Shown: positions 54,616 through 63,931 of the stretch, piece after piece
Layout of the letters: each line of letters opens with the position of its first letter
Position numbering within the stretch: position 1 is the first letter of the stretch
Source: Antrihabitans auranticaus
GTDB lineage: Bacteria > Actinomycetota > Actinomycetes > Mycobacteriales > Mycobacteriaceae
Reading direction: 5' to 3'
Assembly: GCF_016481275.1 (NCBI RefSeq)
Contig: NZ_JAEMNW010000003.1
Coordinates: 496,001 to 560,000 of the forward strand
Length of the DNA stretch: 64,000 nucleotides
The notes under the pieces: generated by a model
Told to the model about the DNA's origin: nothing
The model's input: the letters and a program-made list of their open reading frames with translations, nothing else
Databases searched by the model: none
Position numbers and translations under genes: made by a program

Positions 54616-56547
54616 TCAGAGCGTCTTTGCCAACCGATCGGCGAGCAGTTTCGCGAACTTCGCCGGATCGCTCAGCTCGCCACCCTCTGCCAGAACCGCT
54701 GTGCCATAGAGCAATTCGGCTGTGTCCACCAGCCCGGCGTCGTCCGGGCGCGCCGCGTGCGCTTCGCGGAGGCCGGTGACCAGCGGGTGGGTCGGGTTCA
54801 GCTCGAGGATCCGTTTGACCGTCGGCAGTTCCTGGCCGGATGCGCGATACATCCGTTCGAGCATCGGCGTGAAGTCGTTCGTATCGCCGACGATGCACGC
54901 CGGTGAGGTCGTCAGTCGAGTCGACAAACGGACCTGCTTCACGTGCTCGTCCAGCGACGTCGTCAGCCACGAGAGCAGGTCGGTGAATTCCTTTTCCTGC
55001 TCGGTCCGCAGCGCTTCGGTCGCGTCCTTGTCCTCTTGCGAGTCGAGGTCGACCTCACCCTTGGCGATCGACTGGAACTTCTTGCCGTCGAACTCGGGCA
55101 CCGAACCGACCCACATCTCGTCGACCGGATCGGTGAGCAGCAGAACCTCGAGGCCCTTCGCCTTGAAAGCCTCCATATGCGGCGAGCTTTCGATCATCTG
55201 GCGGGTTTCGCCGGTCATGTAGTAGATCTGCTCTTGACCTTCGTGCATGCGCTCGACATACCCGGCCAACGTCGTGAGTTCGTCCTCGGACGCTGTCGAA
55301 GCGAACGACGAAAGCTTGAGGAGCGCGTCGCGATTCTCGAAATCGCCGAGCAGACCTTCCTTCAGCACCTTGCCGAACTCGCCCCACAGGGTCTTGTACT
55401 TCTCGGCCTCGTCGGACTGGATCTTCTGAATCGTCGAGAGCACCTTCTTGACCAAGCGCTTCTGGATCATCTTCAGCTGGCGATCCTGCTGCAGAATCTC
55501 ACGAGAGACGTTGAGCGAGAGGTCTTGTGCGTCGACCACGCCCTTGACGAAACGCAGGTACTCCGGCATCAGCTCTTCGCAGTCCTCCATGATGAAGACG
55601 CGTTTGACGTAGAGCTGAACGCCGCGCTTGTGCTCGCGCATGAAGGTGTCGAACGGCGCCTGCGACGGAATGAACAGCAGCGCCTGGTATTCGAACGTGC
55701 CTTCCGCCTTGAGCGAGATGATCTCGAGCGGATCGTCCCACGCGTGGCTGACGTGCTTGTAGAACTCCTTGTACTCCTCGTCGGTGACGTCGCTGCGTGG
55801 TCGCGTCCACAGCGCTTTCATCGAGTTGATCGTCTCGGTCTCGATCTGCCGAGTCACTTCTTCTTCCGCGCCCTCTTCCGCGGGTGGGGGCGGAACCTCC
55901 ATGCGAATCGGGAACGAGATGAAGTCGGAATACCGCTTCACGATCTGCTTGATCTTCCACGGCTGCGTGTAGTCGTAGAGGGCGTCATCGGTGTCGGCGG
56001 GCTTGAGGTGCAGCGTGATCGACGTGCCCTGTGGTGCGTCTTCGACGGTCTCGATCGTGTACGTCGCTTCGCCGCTCGACTCCCAGCGGGTGGCTTCGGT
56101 TTCGCCTGCACGCCGGGTGAGCAGCGTGACACGGTCGGCAACCATGAACGTCGAATAGAAACCGATGCCGAATTGCCCGATCAGCTCTTCTGGTGCTGCG
56201 GACTCCTTGGCCTCGGCCAACCTGCGGCGGACATCAGCGGTGCCCGACTTCGCAAGCGTGCCGATCAAATCGATCACCTCGGCGCGCGACATTCCGATGC
56301 CGTTGTCCCGCACGGTGAGCGTGCGTGCGTCCTTGTCCACATCGATATCGATGTGGAGATCCGAGGTATCGACGTTCAGGTCTTTGTCGCGGAAGGCCTC
56401 CAGCCGCAGCTTGTCCAGCGCATCAGACGCGTTGGAGATCAGCTCGCGCAGGAAGATGTCCTTTTCCGAATAGACGGAATGAATCATCAGCTCCAACAGC
56501 TGACGGGTTTCCGCCTGGAACTCCAACTGCTCGACTTGCGATGTCAC
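54616..56547 (-). CDS. htpG: Molecular chaperone HtpG (Hsp90)
   Basis: 643 residues, normal size. Starts VEQLEFQAETRQLLELMIHSVYSEKDIFLRELISNASDALDKLR, with ATP-site motifs LTVRDNGIGM and QFGIGFYSTFMVADRVTL, and the middle-domain RGVQLYVKRVFI and LRFVKGVVDAQDLSLNVSREILQ. It is a cytosolic ATP-dependent chaperone. The GTG at 56547 lies six bases after AAAGGG. The N-terminal extension of the frame to 56589 is non-coding. No HspR or CIRCE-like site was seen upstream. Confidence 0.96.
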   Translation of the reverse strand: MTSQVEQLEFQAETRQLLELMIHSVYSEKDIFLRELISNASDALDKLRLEAFRDKDLNVDTSDLHIDIDVDKDARTLTVRDNGIGMSRAEVIDLIGTLAKSGTADVRRRLAEAKESAAPEELIGQFGIGFYSTFMVADRVTLLTRRAGETEATRWESSGEATYTIETVEDAPQGTSITLHLKPADTDDALYDYTQPWKIKQIVKRYSDFISFPIRMEVPPPPAEEGAEEEVTRQIETETINSMKALWTRPRSDVTDEEYKEFYKHVSHAWDDPLEIISLKAEGTFEYQALLFIPSQAPFDTFMREHKRGVQLYVKRVFIMEDCEELMPEYLRFVKGVVDAQDLSLNVSREILQQDRQLKMIQKRLVKKVLSTIQKIQSDEAEKYKTLWGEFGKVLKEGLLGDFENRDALLKLSSFASTASEDELTTLAGYVERMHEGQEQIYYMTGETRQMIESSPHMEAFKAKGLEVLLLTDPVDEMWVGSVPEFDGKKFQSIAKGEVDLDSQEDKDATEALRTEQEKEFTDLLSWLTTSLDEHVKQVRLSTRLTTSPACIVGDTNDFTPMLERMYRASGQELPTVKRILELNPTHPLVTGLREAHAARPDDAGLVDTAELLYGTAVLAEGGELSDPAKFAKLLADRLAKTL

Positions 56548-56593
56548 CACGATCCCTTTCTCAGCACAGCAAACTTTTCGATCCGGCACATGA

Positions 56594-56616
56594 TAGGCCG
56601 AGGCTCCGACGGCCTA
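56594..56616. terminator. Short hairpin over the DUF1275 gene stop
   Basis: TAGGCCG (56594-56600) pairs with CGGCCTA (56610-56616) around a 9-nt loop. The right arm contains the stop codon of the DUF1275 gene (minus strand). No T-run follows, so a terminator role is only possible. Confidence 0.4.
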
Positions 56617-57276
56617 GCGTTCGTCCAGGTAGAACAGCACGAACGTGATGGCCAGCAGGCCGGCGGGAACCCAGGCCGCGGGACCATCGAGCAGACGCGT
56701 CACGATCGACCCGATGATCGCACCGCCCGCGAACGAACTGATGATCGCGGCGTAGATGGCCATGTTCCTGCGGGCTTCGGAATCGCGTTCGACGAAGCCC
56801 GCGTATCCGCTTTCGGTGAATCGCATGAGGTTGCCCGTGGTCGCGATCGCGATGTAGGACAGCGATCTGACGGTCCGGAAGAGGCCCATCTGGATTGCCG
56901 CGACGAAAGAGATGGGAATGGTGACGAAAAAGTTGGGGACGCTCAGCGGCACGAATCCCACGACCACGAGCACCACGACCTGTAGGACCATCGCCCATCG
57001 AATCGGCCTGGAGACGAATCGCTCCGCACGCGGACTCTTCAAGTAATTGGCGAGGGCTATGCCGACAACGAAAGCGATGATCGGCCACAAATGTGCCAAC
57101 GCGGCATGCCACTTCTGCTCCGACACGTCGACACCGAGCAGGATCACGTTCCCCGTCTGCGCGTTCGCGAACACCCCGCCGCGGCAGATGTATGTGTAGG
57201 AATCGAGAAAACCACTCGAGACTGTGAGCACCAGCGCAAAGCGCAACGTGGTCGCGGTCGTCTTCTCCTCGTTCAT
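56614..57276 (-). CDS. YoaK/DUF1275 family membrane protein
   Basis: 220 residues with about six transmembrane helices. Signatures are SSGFLDSYTYICRGGVFANAQTGNVILLG near the start and IQMGLFRTVRSLSYIAIATTGNLMRF in the middle. Function is unknown, perhaps transport. Its ATG overlaps the stop of the upstream gene (ATGA), so it belongs to the three-gene unit ending here. Confidence 0.85.
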   Translation of the reverse strand: MNEEKTTATTLRFALVLTVSSGFLDSYTYICRGGVFANAQTGNVILLGVDVSEQKWHAALAHLWPIIAFVVGIALANYLKSPRAERFVSRPIRWAMVLQVVVLVVVGFVPLSVPNFFVTIPISFVAAIQMGLFRTVRSLSYIAIATTGNLMRFTESGYAGFVERDSEARRNMAIYAAIISSFAGGAIIGSIVTRLLDGPAAWVPAGLLAITFVLFYLDER

Positions 57277-57896
57277 TCGCCCTGTCCCGCCTGCTCGGCT
57301 TCCGGCTTCACAAGATCGACGACGAGCTCAGCGTCCACGACCTTGCTCGGCTTCACAAGATCGACCGGTTTGGGCTTGACCAGGTCCACCGGCTCGACCA
57401 CTTCGGCCTCGACCACCGGATTGGGTAATGCGATCTGCGGCTGGGGTTCGACGAGCGGTGGCGTGACTGCCGACTCCACCCGTGGCGGACGCGGCTTCAC
57501 CGAGTTGCGCGCCGCATTGCCGAGCGCCTTGTTGACCTGCGAGATCGCGCGGTACACGCCCGCAGCGGTGCCATCGTGGATCTCTCTGACGACGCGACTC
57601 GTGCCACGCGTTGCCGCGATGGAATCGAGGACACCGAACGGAATCGCCGCGATCGCCTGGTGGCTCGCGCGCACGATATTGGTGCCGATGTCGACGGCGG
57701 CAGTTGTCGTGTTGACGGCCCGGGTGACGTCGCGGGCAGCCTTCGCCATTCGCGCATTCTCCCGGGCGATGACGAGCAGCCGATCGCTCGCGTCGTCGAT
57801 CTCTGTCATATGCCGCGATGAAAGGTAGAGCGCGAAAGCCAGCCCTCCGGACGCTGCCAGAAGCAGCAGCGCCACCAACAGCTCAAGCACCGACAC
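57273..57896 (-). CDS. Hypothetical membrane-anchored protein with VDLVKP repeats
   Basis: 207 residues. One N-terminal helix (SVLELLVALLLLAASGGLAFALYL), then a helical, probably coiled-coil region (about 31-130), then a Pro/Val-rich tail with three VDLVKP repeats spaced 11 and 19 residues apart and ending in EAEQAGQGE. No family is recognised. It overlaps the next hypothetical upstream by 14 nt and the DUF1275 gene downstream by 4 nt. Confidence 0.65.
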   Translation of the reverse strand: MSVLELLVALLLLAASGGLAFALYLSSRHMTEIDDASDRLLVIARENARMAKAARDVTRAVNTTTAAVDIGTNIVRASHQAIAAIPFGVLDSIAATRGTSRVVREIHDGTAAGVYRAISQVNKALGNAARNSVKPRPPRVESAVTPPLVEPQPQIALPNPVVEAEVVEPVDLVKPKPVDLVKPSKVVDAELVVDLVKPEAEQAGQGE

Positions 57897-58251
57897 GGAT
57901 CGCTACCTCGGCTTCGACTCCCTGCTGCCGCAACTGTTCGCGCAAGATCTCGACGGCCTTGTCGTACACGATCTTGCGCAGCATGTTGGGCGCCACGGCT
58001 CCGGCGAACCCGGAAAACCTGCTCTGTGTCGCCGCAAGCTCGGTGGGGTTCAAGATCTCGATCGTGATGATTCGGCTCTTCGGTACGACGAACGCAGGCT
58101 CGGCGGGGACGGACTGCAGAGCCTTGGCGGTCGTATCGGCGACTACAGCGGCCAATTCGGCGTTGCGCTGCCGCAATCGTCTCACCCGCCACAGCAGCAC
58201 CACGAGCACAATCAAGTTGACGGACAGCAGGACCACGATCGCGACACTCAC
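57883..58251 (-). CDS. Hypothetical membrane-anchored protein
   Basis: 122 residues. One N-terminal helix (AIVVLLSVNLIVLVVLLWRVRRLRQRN), then a short coiled coil and a cytoplasmic domain with SRIITIEILNPTELAATQSRFSGF and DKAVEILREQLRQQGVEAEVAI. Not recognised. Its start lies 4 nt after the RecB-like gene stop, so the four genes 60-56 kb on this strand may form one operon. Confidence 0.65.
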   Translation of the reverse strand: MSVAIVVLLSVNLIVLVVLLWRVRRLRQRNAELAAVVADTTAKALQSVPAEPAFVVPKSRIITIEILNPTELAATQSRFSGFAGAVAPNMLRKIVYDKAVEILREQLRQQGVEAEVAIRVGA

Positions 58252-58254
58252 AGG

Positions 58255-59889
58255 TCAACGATATTCGTTCGAACCGTTTACGGCGGTCCTTGTGCCGCGA
58301 AGGGAAGCAATGTCAGGCACCTCGGACTCGGCTCGGTAGGTCATCCATTCCCGTAGGGCCTTCGTGGCGAGAACGTCGTCCTCGTTGTATTCGAGGATCC
58401 GGGTCCGCTGACTTCCGTCAGGCTCGCCGTCGTATCCGACCGCCTCGCGGTACCACCCCATCGAGGCTTCACCGCCTGCCTCGGGATCGCGCCAGCCGAA
58501 CCCGGCGACGGGGGCAATCTTCTTCAGCCCCTTGCCGTTCGGGCAGATGAACTGATCGCTGACGGCCTGGTAGATGTCGACCCACTGCGGTCCGTTGATG
58601 AACTCGCGGATCTCTTCGATCCGGGGCACATTCGGGTGCCCCGCGAACCGGCGTGCGGAATCGAGCAGCCACTTGTCTTCTGCCTGTCGCGAATAGCAGT
58701 ATGCAGCAAAGGTTTTGCCGTCAGCCGCCGCTTTCGCGCGCACCTCCATCAACCAGGTCCAGAACTCGGCGAAGGACCGGCCTTCGTCCAGCGTCGGCAG
58801 CGGATCCCAGGTGGCGAACGCCCGGTACCGACCGTCCAGCAGTGTTCCCCAGAGGTATGCGCCGTGCTCTTGAAAACTTTCCAGGTCGACATCGACCTCG
58901 ACGTCTGCGCGCTGCACTGTGACCTCTTCGCGGCGGCGGACCAGCGGCACGTCCTGGAGCCACGCAAGCGCGGTGACGACTGCATCGGCGAAATCGCCGT
59001 GCTGCCAATCCTCCGGTGCGTCGCCGGTCCAGCGTGACAGCTCGTCGATGGTGTCGACCCCGGCGAGGCGCAGCACTTCGGCGCGGGAACCCGGCGCAAC
59101 CAGGCTCACATCCCGCGTTTCCGTCAGCCACTCCTTGCACTGCGTCCACCACGGGCAGGATCGGCATTCCGGAACCTGCGACGGAACGGTCGGCAATTCG
59201 CCGCGGGCCACCGCGATGCGATCGGCGAAGCGGAGGTCGTACTCGTCGAGCACAGCGGTGAGGTCGTGGACGACGATGCAATCGAACGCGAACCCGATGG
59301 CACCTCCGACGACGGCGGGGCTGGCCAAACCGTGCCGCTGCAGCATCCGGTACAGATGCGCCAATCGCATCTGGTCCCGGGGTTGCGGGCGGACCTTCCG
59401 GGTCGGGTCGTCGCGCGGCGCCCACACATCGAGATCGGAGGTCAGTGCGCCACCCTCGATGTCGCCGTTGCGTGGATCGCTCACCTTGTGATTGACGACG
59501 ATGACGGGGATGTAGCCACCACGATCTTCGTCGCGAATCAGCAGCTCCGCCTTGCCGCGTCGCCCGGTATCGATCTCCGACGGCAGCACGGCACCCCAGA
59601 TACGTTGCGCTCCCGACTCGCACGCAGCCAACGTTGCCTCGGCACGCTCCCGGGTGGAACCCAGCGGATCGATGTCGACCCAGCCCGTCCCCCGCCCGGT
59701 CAGGGTTGTGCGGACGTACTCGCGATGTGCGGCCGCAGCGTCGCGCCGTTGCCGCACACCCGGGTCCTCGGGAATCCCCTCGATCAAGGCCGGATTCGAG
59801 ATATCCAGGTGCAGGCGATGCCGGCAACTGAGCAGTGTCCGGGCATCGATCAGGACGGATCGAGTCCGCTCGCCCTGGTCGATGTTCAC
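58255..59889 (-). CDS. RecB-like nuclease (TM0106 family)
   Basis: 544 residues. The first half is a PD-(D/E)xK (Cas4/RecB-like) nuclease: AELLIRDEDRGGYIPVIVVNHK and the cysteine cluster ECRSCPWWTQC. The second half resembles a 3'-5' exonuclease-like RNase H fold, with VEVDVDLESFQEHGAYLWG (metal-binding Asp/Glu) and YNEDDVLATKALREW at the end. This is the TM0106/YprB arrangement; the job in DNA repair is inferred. The GTG at 59889 lacks a clear ribosome-binding site. Confidence 0.82.
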   Translation of the reverse strand: MNIDQGERTRSVLIDARTLLSCRHRLHLDISNPALIEGIPEDPGVRQRRDAAAAHREYVRTTLTGRGTGWVDIDPLGSTRERAEATLAACESGAQRIWGAVLPSEIDTGRRGKAELLIRDEDRGGYIPVIVVNHKVSDPRNGDIEGGALTSDLDVWAPRDDPTRKVRPQPRDQMRLAHLYRMLQRHGLASPAVVGGAIGFAFDCIVVHDLTAVLDEYDLRFADRIAVARGELPTVPSQVPECRSCPWWTQCKEWLTETRDVSLVAPGSRAEVLRLAGVDTIDELSRWTGDAPEDWQHGDFADAVVTALAWLQDVPLVRRREEVTVQRADVEVDVDLESFQEHGAYLWGTLLDGRYRAFATWDPLPTLDEGRSFAEFWTWLMEVRAKAAADGKTFAAYCYSRQAEDKWLLDSARRFAGHPNVPRIEEIREFINGPQWVDIYQAVSDQFICPNGKGLKKIAPVAGFGWRDPEAGGEASMGWYREAVGYDGEPDGSQRTRILEYNEDDVLATKALREWMTYRAESEVPDIASLRGTRTAVNGSNEYR

Positions 59890-60010
59890 ACCATGAGAGT
59901 AAATGTGCCCACCGACGGATCTCGCCAGGCTGGGCTGACCACCCGTAGTAGGGTGAGCCCTCAGTGCTAGGACGCGATAACCCGAACAGTGATGCGGAGA
60001 GGCCTTCTCG

Positions 60011-60652
60011 ATGGGGTTGTTCAAGAAGCGCAAGCGACGTTCCACGCGAAAAGCCGAGGCCAAAGCGCTGAAGCACAAGGCGAAACTCGAAGCGAAGCTT
60101 GGCGCGAAGACCGACAACAAGCGTCTCCGAGCCGAGAAGCGGTCGCTTCGGAAGGTCGAGAAGGCACAGGTCTCCGCCTTCAAGGCGCAGGAGAAAGCTG
60201 CTGCGAAGGTCGCCGAGAAGGCGTCCAAGGATCGGTTCAGTGTCAGTGAGGTCAAGAAGTACATCGGCGTCGCGCGTGTGCTGACTCCCGTCCTTGCCCC
60301 CCTCGCCTATCGCGGTGCGACATTTGCACGCGAGAAGATCGACAGCCGGCGCGCGGCCCAGCTGGGTGTCGGCGTCGAGCAGCTCGGCGAGTTCACCGGT
60401 CATGGCGCAAAGCTGAGCGCTCGTGTCGCGAACGCGGAAAACTCGGTCGCAGAAGCACTCACACAGCACGCGAACGACGCCGAAACCGAGAAGTTCGCGG
60501 CGGCGACCCGCAGTCGCCTCAACGACCTCAGCACGGCCATCCACGCTGCCGAACAGATGCCACCCCCGCGGCGCCGAACCGCTCATCAGGCCATATCGAC
60601 CGAGCTCACCGGCATCGAGGCAGACCTCCTCGCACGCCTCGGAGTACGCTGA
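60011..60652 (+). CDS. DUF6474-like basic protein
   Basis: 213 residues. The first about 75 residues are very Lys/Ala-rich (MGLFKKRKRRSTRKAEAKALKHKAKLEAKLGAK), probably a nucleic-acid-binding or coiled-coil stretch. A middle segment RFSVSEVKKYIGVARVLTPVLAPLAYRGA has weak hydrophobicity. The rest is helical. Matches the DUF6474 pattern. Function unknown. It precedes the copper gene group on the same strand. Confidence 0.7.
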   Translation: MGLFKKRKRRSTRKAEAKALKHKAKLEAKLGAKTDNKRLRAEKRSLRKVEKAQVSAFKAQEKAAAKVAEKASKDRFSVSEVKKYIGVARVLTPVLAPLAYRGATFAREKIDSRRAAQLGVGVEQLGEFTGHGAKLSARVANAENSVAEALTQHANDAETEKFAAATRSRLNDLSTAIHAAEQMPPPRRRTAHQAISTELTGIEADLLARLGVR

Positions 60653-60658
60653 CCCTTC

Positions 60659-61165
60659 GTGTTCACGAGGCCGACCACAGACCGCATACGCGGCTGCCTG
60701 GTCGGGGCGGCGGCGGCGGTTCTTGCGATCGCTGCGCACGGTGTCGCAGGTGGCGTAATGCCGTCGGCGGCTGCTCTCACTCTGCTCGTCGCGATGTCGG
60801 CAGTGCTCGGTTGCGGTGCTGTGCGTGGCCGCGGACCGCTCGCGGTTCTCGGATTACTTGCGGCAGCCCAGCTCGCGGGCCATTTCGCCCTCGCCGCCGG
60901 AGCCGAGCATGCGCATGCGGCAACCGATCCCTGGTTGATGACCCTCGCGCACTCGGTCGCGACCGTGCTCTGTGCGGTTCTCATCGTCGCGGTGGACCGG
61001 CTCATGGCCATCGCGGCCTCGACGCTACGGGCACTGGAATGGATCAGCCATCGGCCGATGTGGCAGGACTTTGCCACGCCGTTCTGCGAGCCGGAGCTGC
61101 GGGCAACCCACCGCACGCACGAACCCATTTCGCGACGCGGCCCACCTGTTCTGTGTGTTCTCTGA
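60659..61165 (+). CDS. Small membrane protein upstream of the copper genes
   Basis: 168 residues from a GTG start, with four transmembrane helices. A His-containing loop GHFALAAGAEHAHAATDPW lies between helices 3 and 4, and the C-terminus has a Cys (FCEPEL) and His-Arg-Thr-His, which could bind copper. No named family is certain. It starts 6 nt after the DUF6474 gene and 35 nt before ycnI-like, in one operon direction. Confidence 0.65.
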   Translation: MFTRPTTDRIRGCLVGAAAAVLAIAAHGVAGGVMPSAAALTLLVAMSAVLGCGAVRGRGPLAVLGLLAAAQLAGHFALAAGAEHAHAATDPWLMTLAHSVATVLCAVLIVAVDRLMAIAASTLRALEWISHRPMWQDFATPFCEPELRATHRTHEPISRRGPPVLCVL

Positions 61166-61200
61166 AACCACCTTCCGCACACACGAATACAGGACCAATC

Positions 61201-61875
61201 ATGACCAGCTTCATCACGCGCGCCTTCGTCACAGTTGGCGCAACTGCCGGTGCCGCCCTACTCGCGAGCGGAGTTGCGGCGGCGCACGTCACCGTCGATG
61301 CGCCGGGGGCCCAGCAGGGCGGCTACGCGGTGCTCACCTTCAAAGTGCCGACCGAGTCGGACACTGCCGGAACGACAAAGCTCACGGTCACCCTGCCCGG
61401 CTTCAAATCGGCTCGCACAGAACCGATCGCGGGCTGGAAGTCCGAAGTCGTCAAGAATCAGGACGCGGAAGTGACGTCGGTGACGTGGACAGCCGATCCC
61501 GGCGTTTCCGTCCCGCCCGGGCAATTCCAGCGCTTCGCACTGTCGGTCGGACCGTTGCCGGACGAGGCGGAACTCTCGTTCAACGCGACTCAGACCTACA
61601 GCGACGGCGAGGTCGTCAACTGGGATCAGCCCACTCCCGAGAACGGCGAAGAGCCCGAACACCCCGCACCGGCGATCATGCTCGCCGAAGCGAGCGAAGA
61701 GGGCGGCCACGGCCACAGCGTCGCAACTGCAAACAACCACGAGGCAGACAACCACGAGGGCAGCGCGTCGGAGAAGGACACGACTGCGCGCTGGCTCGGC
61801 GGAATCGGGCTCGCACTCGGTGCATTGGGCGCAGCGCTCGGTCTCGGCGCTGTCATCCGAAGCCGGCGTTCGTGA
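61201..61875 (+). CDS. YcnI-family copper-binding protein
   Basis: 224 residues. A signal peptide ends at VAAA, leaving an N-terminal His (HVTVDAPGA) that in the family binds Cu(II). The YcnI (DUF1775) domain follows with GGYAVLTFKVPTES, then a His/Glu-rich linker (EEGGHGHSVATANNHEADNHEG) and a C-terminal membrane helix. The protein is outside and membrane-anchored. Its stop overlaps copC as GTGA. Confidence 0.9.
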   Translation: MTSFITRAFVTVGATAGAALLASGVAAAHVTVDAPGAQQGGYAVLTFKVPTESDTAGTTKLTVTLPGFKSARTEPIAGWKSEVVKNQDAEVTSVTWTADPGVSVPPGQFQRFALSVGPLPDEAELSFNATQTYSDGEVVNWDQPTPENGEEPEHPAPAIMLAEASEEGGHGHSVATANNHEADNHEGSASEKDTTARWLGGIGLALGALGAALGLGAVIRSRRS

Positions 61876-62390
61876 TCAGGAGGCTGCTCGGAATCGCTGC
61901 GGCGGTCCTCCTGTTCGTACTGCTCAGCACGGGTTCGGCTGCGGCACATTCGGAACCGGTCTCGAGCACGCCCGCCGACGGGTCGTCGCTCGACGCGGGC
62001 CCGGCGCGCGCGAGCGTCACCTTCAACGAGGCTCTGCAGGACTATTCGCCATCGTTGAAAGTCGTTGGGCCTGATGGGAATCTGTGGTCCAAGGGCGACG
62101 CGACAGTCAAGGGTGACACCGTCAGCGTTGAACTAGGCGAGTTGGGCCCGACCGGCGATTACACGATCGCCTACCGAGTGACGTCGGCTGACGGCCATAC
62201 CGTGACCGGCACACGCACGTTCACGCTCACAAAGCAGGGGAACGGAACGCCGGGACCACCGGCAGATGCCGAATCGTCCTCCGACGGCGGCGACGGAGTG
62301 CCGCCGTGGGTCTTCATAGTCGGCGCGGCAGTTCTGTTCGCGGCGGGTCTGGCGTTCGCGCTGCGTAATCCCAACTCGAAGAAGCGCTGA
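61872..62390 (+). CDS. CopC-domain copper-binding protein
   Basis: 172 residues. A signal peptide leaves an N-terminal His (HSEPVSSTPADGSSL), and the later segment SADGHTVTGTRTFTLT has the second copper-binding His, both usual for CopC. A linker and one C-terminal transmembrane helix (VPPWVFIVGAAVLFAAGLAFAL) anchor it. It starts with the GTG of the YcnI stop overlap and is followed 1 nt later by copD. Confidence 0.92.
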   Translation: MIRRLLGIAAAVLLFVLLSTGSAAAHSEPVSSTPADGSSLDAGPARASVTFNEALQDYSPSLKVVGPDGNLWSKGDATVKGDTVSVELGELGPTGDYTIAYRVTSADGHTVTGTRTFTLTKQGNGTPGPPADAESSSDGGDGVPPWVFIVGAAVLFAAGLAFALRNPNSKKR

Positions 62391-62391
62391 G

Positions 62392-63345
62392 TTGGCGAGT
62401 ACGGCCGGTGGCACCGCGAGCAGGTGGGCCCTGCTGCTGGCCGTACTCACCGCAGCGCTTGGTGTAAGCCTCGCGTGGAATCTGTCCGATCCCGCGAATC
62501 CAGACCTATCCGCACTCGTCCGCGTCATCGCCGACTGCATGGCTGCGCTGGTCCTCGGCCTCGCGGCTCTGCTACGGCTGCAAGGCCCGGGTAGCCGGCG
62601 TTCGATCAAGGCGCTCGATCTGTGGCGACCCATCGCCGCCGCCGCAGGCGTGTGGGTGATCGCCGAGGTCGCGCTGCTTCTTTTCGAGGCTTCGAGCGCG
62701 TCCGGCCGGACGGTCGCGAAGGTCGGAACAGATGCGCTGCGGACCTTCGTCCTGGAAACGAGCAACGGCCAGGTCGGCCTCGCGGCCGTGGCCTGTGCGC
62801 TGGCAGTCGTCGGCTACGCGAGCGTCGCGTTCCGGCAACGAGCCGACTGGTCCACCGATCCGGTGCTCGCCGTTGCCGCACTCGCACTTGTGTTGCGGCC
62901 GATCACGGGTCACATGTCACAGCAGACTTTGGGTCCGCTGCTCGGCGCCGTGCACGCGCTGGCGGCGGGACTGTGGTTCGGCTTGTTGGTCGCCATGGGA
63001 CTGATCGTCCAGTCGCGTGGCGGTTGGGCCGAACTGTTACCCCGGTTCTCGAACTGGGCGCTGTGGTGCGTCGTCATTCTCACCGGCAGCGGCATCGTGA
63101 ATGCCTTCGTCCGACTCCAAGGCATCACACCGTTTTTCGACTCCGGGTACGGACGAATCGTCGTTGCCAAGACGGTCGTTCTCGCCGGGCTCGTCGGCCT
63201 CGGTTGGTATTGGCGGCGGACCTGGGTACGAGAGGCGAGCGGTCATCGCATGACCGCTGCCGCCTCCCTGCAACGCGCGATAGTCGAAACAATGCTGATG
63301 GCAACAGCTTTCGGGCTCGCTGCCGCCCTCGCCGGTACAGCCTGA
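62392..63345 (+). CDS. CopD-family copper transport membrane protein
   Basis: 317 residues with about eight transmembrane helices. A TTG start lies 1 nt after copC. Segments ITGHMSQQTLGPLLGAVHALAAGLWFGLLVAMGLIVQ and NWALWCVVILTGSGIVNAFVRLQG hold the His and Trp residues typical of CopD. It works with CopC in copper import or handling. The stop is 1 nt from the convergent downstream gene. Confidence 0.88.
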   Translation: MASTAGGTASRWALLLAVLTAALGVSLAWNLSDPANPDLSALVRVIADCMAALVLGLAALLRLQGPGSRRSIKALDLWRPIAAAAGVWVIAEVALLLFEASSASGRTVAKVGTDALRTFVLETSNGQVGLAAVACALAVVGYASVAFRQRADWSTDPVLAVAALALVLRPITGHMSQQTLGPLLGAVHALAAGLWFGLLVAMGLIVQSRGGWAELLPRFSNWALWCVVILTGSGIVNAFVRLQGITPFFDSGYGRIVVAKTVVLAGLVGLGWYWRRTWVREASGHRMTAAASLQRAIVETMLMATAFGLAAALAGTA

Positions 63346-63346
63346 A

Positions 63347-63931
63347 TCAGAGCATCTGCGGTGCGCTGAGTTTGCTCACAAGCCAGCGGCCATCGACGTT
63401 GTCGAGGGTTACCTTCATCGTCAGTTGGCCGGCCTGCGGCTTACCTTCCGTTGCCACGCTCGAGATCGTCTCGCCGATCACGACGAGCGCCTGGGCGGTG
63501 TCCGAATCGCCGGATACGGTCGCGCACTGGACTTCTGTCACCTTCGACGTGACCTGACCCTGCGTGTACAGATTCCGCAGGTCGTTCTGCCTCGTTTCGA
63601 ACTGCGTCTTCCATTCACCGGTCGCACCTGCGAGAACGCCGGCGAAGTACGGATCCAGGGTGTTGAAGTCGAAGTTTGCGAGCTCCTGCGCGTAGTCGCA
63701 CGCCGCAGCGCTGGCCGCGGCCGAAGCGTCGACGATGTCGCGTTTCTCGTCGTACTGCAGATAGAAGTACACAGCGCTCGCGGTCGACGCGGCGAGGAGC
63801 AGCACTCCAACCGCGGGGAGGAGCCGAGCCCGCAGCTTCGATTTCGTGGCAGGCTCCGTCGAGTCAGAAGCCAAGTCGTCGACAGCTTCGCTATCTGGCG
63901 GATCCAATACGTCGTTGCTGTGCTTTGCCAT
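63347..63931 (-). CDS. Mce-associated membrane protein-like
   Basis: 194 residues. An acidic cytoplasmic head, one transmembrane helix (LLPAVGVLLLAASTASAVYFYL), then an outside domain with CDYAQELANFDFNTLDPYFAGVLAGATGEWKTQFE and a late WLVSKLSA strand, the NTF2-like pattern of Mce-associated (Mas/Mam) proteins. No mce operon is in view. The ATG at 63931 (MAKHSND) is preferred over one at 63970. Confidence 0.78.
   Translation of the reverse strand: MAKHSNDVLDPPDSEAVDDLASDSTEPATKSKLRARLLPAVGVLLLAASTASAVYFYLQYDEKRDIVDASAAASAAACDYAQELANFDFNTLDPYFAGVLAGATGEWKTQFETRQNDLRNLYTQGQVTSKVTEVQCATVSGDSDTAQALVVIGETISSVATEGKPQAGQLTMKVTLDNVDGRWLVSKLSAPQML

Noticed and set aside
58721-60739. Minus-strand frame of 672 codons
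   Set aside because: It is a shadow of the RecB-like gene and the DUF6474 gene; its product is Arg-rich with no motif.
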